From positions 1 through 47,683 of the IMG/VR virus record IMGVR_UViG_3300032053_000129: a DNA stretch of 47,683 bases, one strand, 5' to 3'. This document shows, piece after piece, positions 47,219 through 47,683 of the stretch (its first letter is position 1; each line of letters starts with the position of its first letter). A model generated the notes under the pieces. The model ran no database searches and had not been told where the DNA came from. It worked only from the letters and a program-made list of their open reading frames with translations. The position numbers and the translations under genes were made by a program. The DNA is from a virus.

Positions 47219-47452
47219 GTGACCTGGGTGATTATTCTCTATCTTGCGATCGGTCTCATTCTGGAAAGCATCTACATTTACAAGAACAGGAAACGCCCCA
47301 TGCCGAATACCGCAGGGGTCGCTCTCTTCATGCTCCTCTGGTACATCTTGGAGATCGTGCTGTGGCCTTTGTATCTGCTTCGAGGTATATTGATGCACAC
47401 ATACCCCGATGAAAACGGAGAGGAGAAATGCAAAAAACCGCGGAACAAATAG
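47219..47452 (+). CDS. Small membrane protein
   Basis: This 77-aa protein starts at GTG 47219 behind AAAGGAGGAAAACA. It has two predicted membrane helices: residues about 3-20 (V-I-I-L-Y-L-A-I-G-L-I-L) and 32-56 (V-A-L-F-M-L-L-W-Y-I-L-E-I-V-L-W), joined by a basic loop with R-K-R-P-M-P, and a charged tail. A holin-like role is conceivable from the two-helix layout, but the endolysin is far away on the other strand, so this is only a possibility. Confidence 0.75.
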   Translation: MTWVIILYLAIGLILESIYIYKNRKRPMPNTAGVALFMLLWYILEIVLWPLYLLRGILMHTYPDENGEEKCKKPRNK

Positions 47453-47683
47453 CCACAGAGGTTCTCTTCCTGTCTCAACTTCAAACGCTCGTCAAAGTTG
47501 CAAATGACTTACTGGCTGGAGAAACCGAGAAAGACGCCTGGGGGCCTGGGATAGGAATCCAACTAGCCCATGTCCTCCAGCGTCTTCCTCGCGTAGATTT
47601 AGAACCCGCGCAGAAGGCGCTTAAAGGATTGGAAAATTATTTTGCGCGGCTTGCTCGGGAAGGAAAGATGCATACTGTTCCTC
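47428..47683 (+). CDS. Hypothetical helical protein (3' end outside window)
   Basis: The ATG at 47428 lies behind GGAGAGGAGAA and overlaps the membrane-protein gene by 25 bases in another frame. The 85 codons seen encode a helical protein (Q-L-Q-T-L-V-K-V-A-N-D-L-L-A-G) without a known motif. It runs off the right edge. Its strong ribosome site supports the call. Confidence 0.65.
   Translation, partial: MQKTAEQIATEVLFLSQLQTLVKVANDLLAGETEKDAWGPGIGIQLAHVLQRLPRVDLEPAQKALKGLENYFARLAREGKMHTVP

Noticed and set aside
47219-47452. Holin for the endolysin
   Set aside because: Two membrane helices alone are not enough, and the gene is distant from the endolysin and on the other strand.

Overview
This window is part of the genome of a large tailed dsDNA bacteriophage, and almost certainly a contractile-tailed one (myovirus). 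It carries a portal, a prohead protease, a likely HK97-type major capsid protein, a tail sheath-like protein, a tube-like protein and a baseplate spike-like protein. It also carries replication and lysis genes, and multi-subunit RNA polymerase genes of its own. Genes are packed tightly, with ATGA and TAATG overlaps and good Shine-Dalgarno (SD) sequences. I see no tRNA, rRNA, CRISPR array, integrase or insertion sequence. Base composition looks moderately GC-rich. The host cannot be named from the sequence. Terminase, DNA polymerase and any sigma-like gene are not in this window.

Layout. (1) 1-8378, minus strand: DNA-metabolism and lysis arm. In transcription order it holds a zinc-ribbon peptide, endonuclease VII, an SNF2-like helicase, a small acidic protein, a PD-(D/E)XK nuclease, an amidase endolysin, two small proteins, ParB, a Cys-cluster protein, and a second PD-(D/E)XK nuclease cut by the left edge. 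(2) 8481-18571, plus strand: portal, an unknown gene, then a coupled RNA polymerase cassette. In the cassette a beta subunit is fused to the N-terminal half of beta-prime, followed by a LigD-like protein (archaeo-eukaryotic primase-like domain plus 3'-phosphoesterase domain), followed by the C-terminal half of beta-prime. (3) 18575-31507: Gly/Ala-rich and charged virion-associated proteins, the prohead protease, a set of very small helical proteins, a decoration-like protein and the capsid protein, closed by a strong terminator. (4) 31563-41611: head-tail connector, sheath, tube and baseplate genes. (5) 41668-43497, minus strand, and 43566-47683, plus strand: small zinc-binding or membrane proteins and further baseplate-like proteins. 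A separate promoter motif containing TTGGTATAAG occurs in this last part.

The phage probably transcribes part of its own genome with the fused/split polymerase. Because those genes lie between the portal and the head proteins, the enzyme may be carried in the virion. Three signals go beyond ordinary annotation. First, the LigD-like gene sits between the two halves of beta-prime. Second, the palindrome TTACGNCGTAA recurs nine times exactly and three times with one mismatch, mostly inside genes, in a phage that encodes ParB. Third, an 11-residue motif G-x3-A-[LF]-x2-[LIA]-G-[LYF] is shared by the LigD-like protein and four virion-type proteins. At least four genes also look leaderless, with a -10 hexamer 6-7 bases before the ATG.
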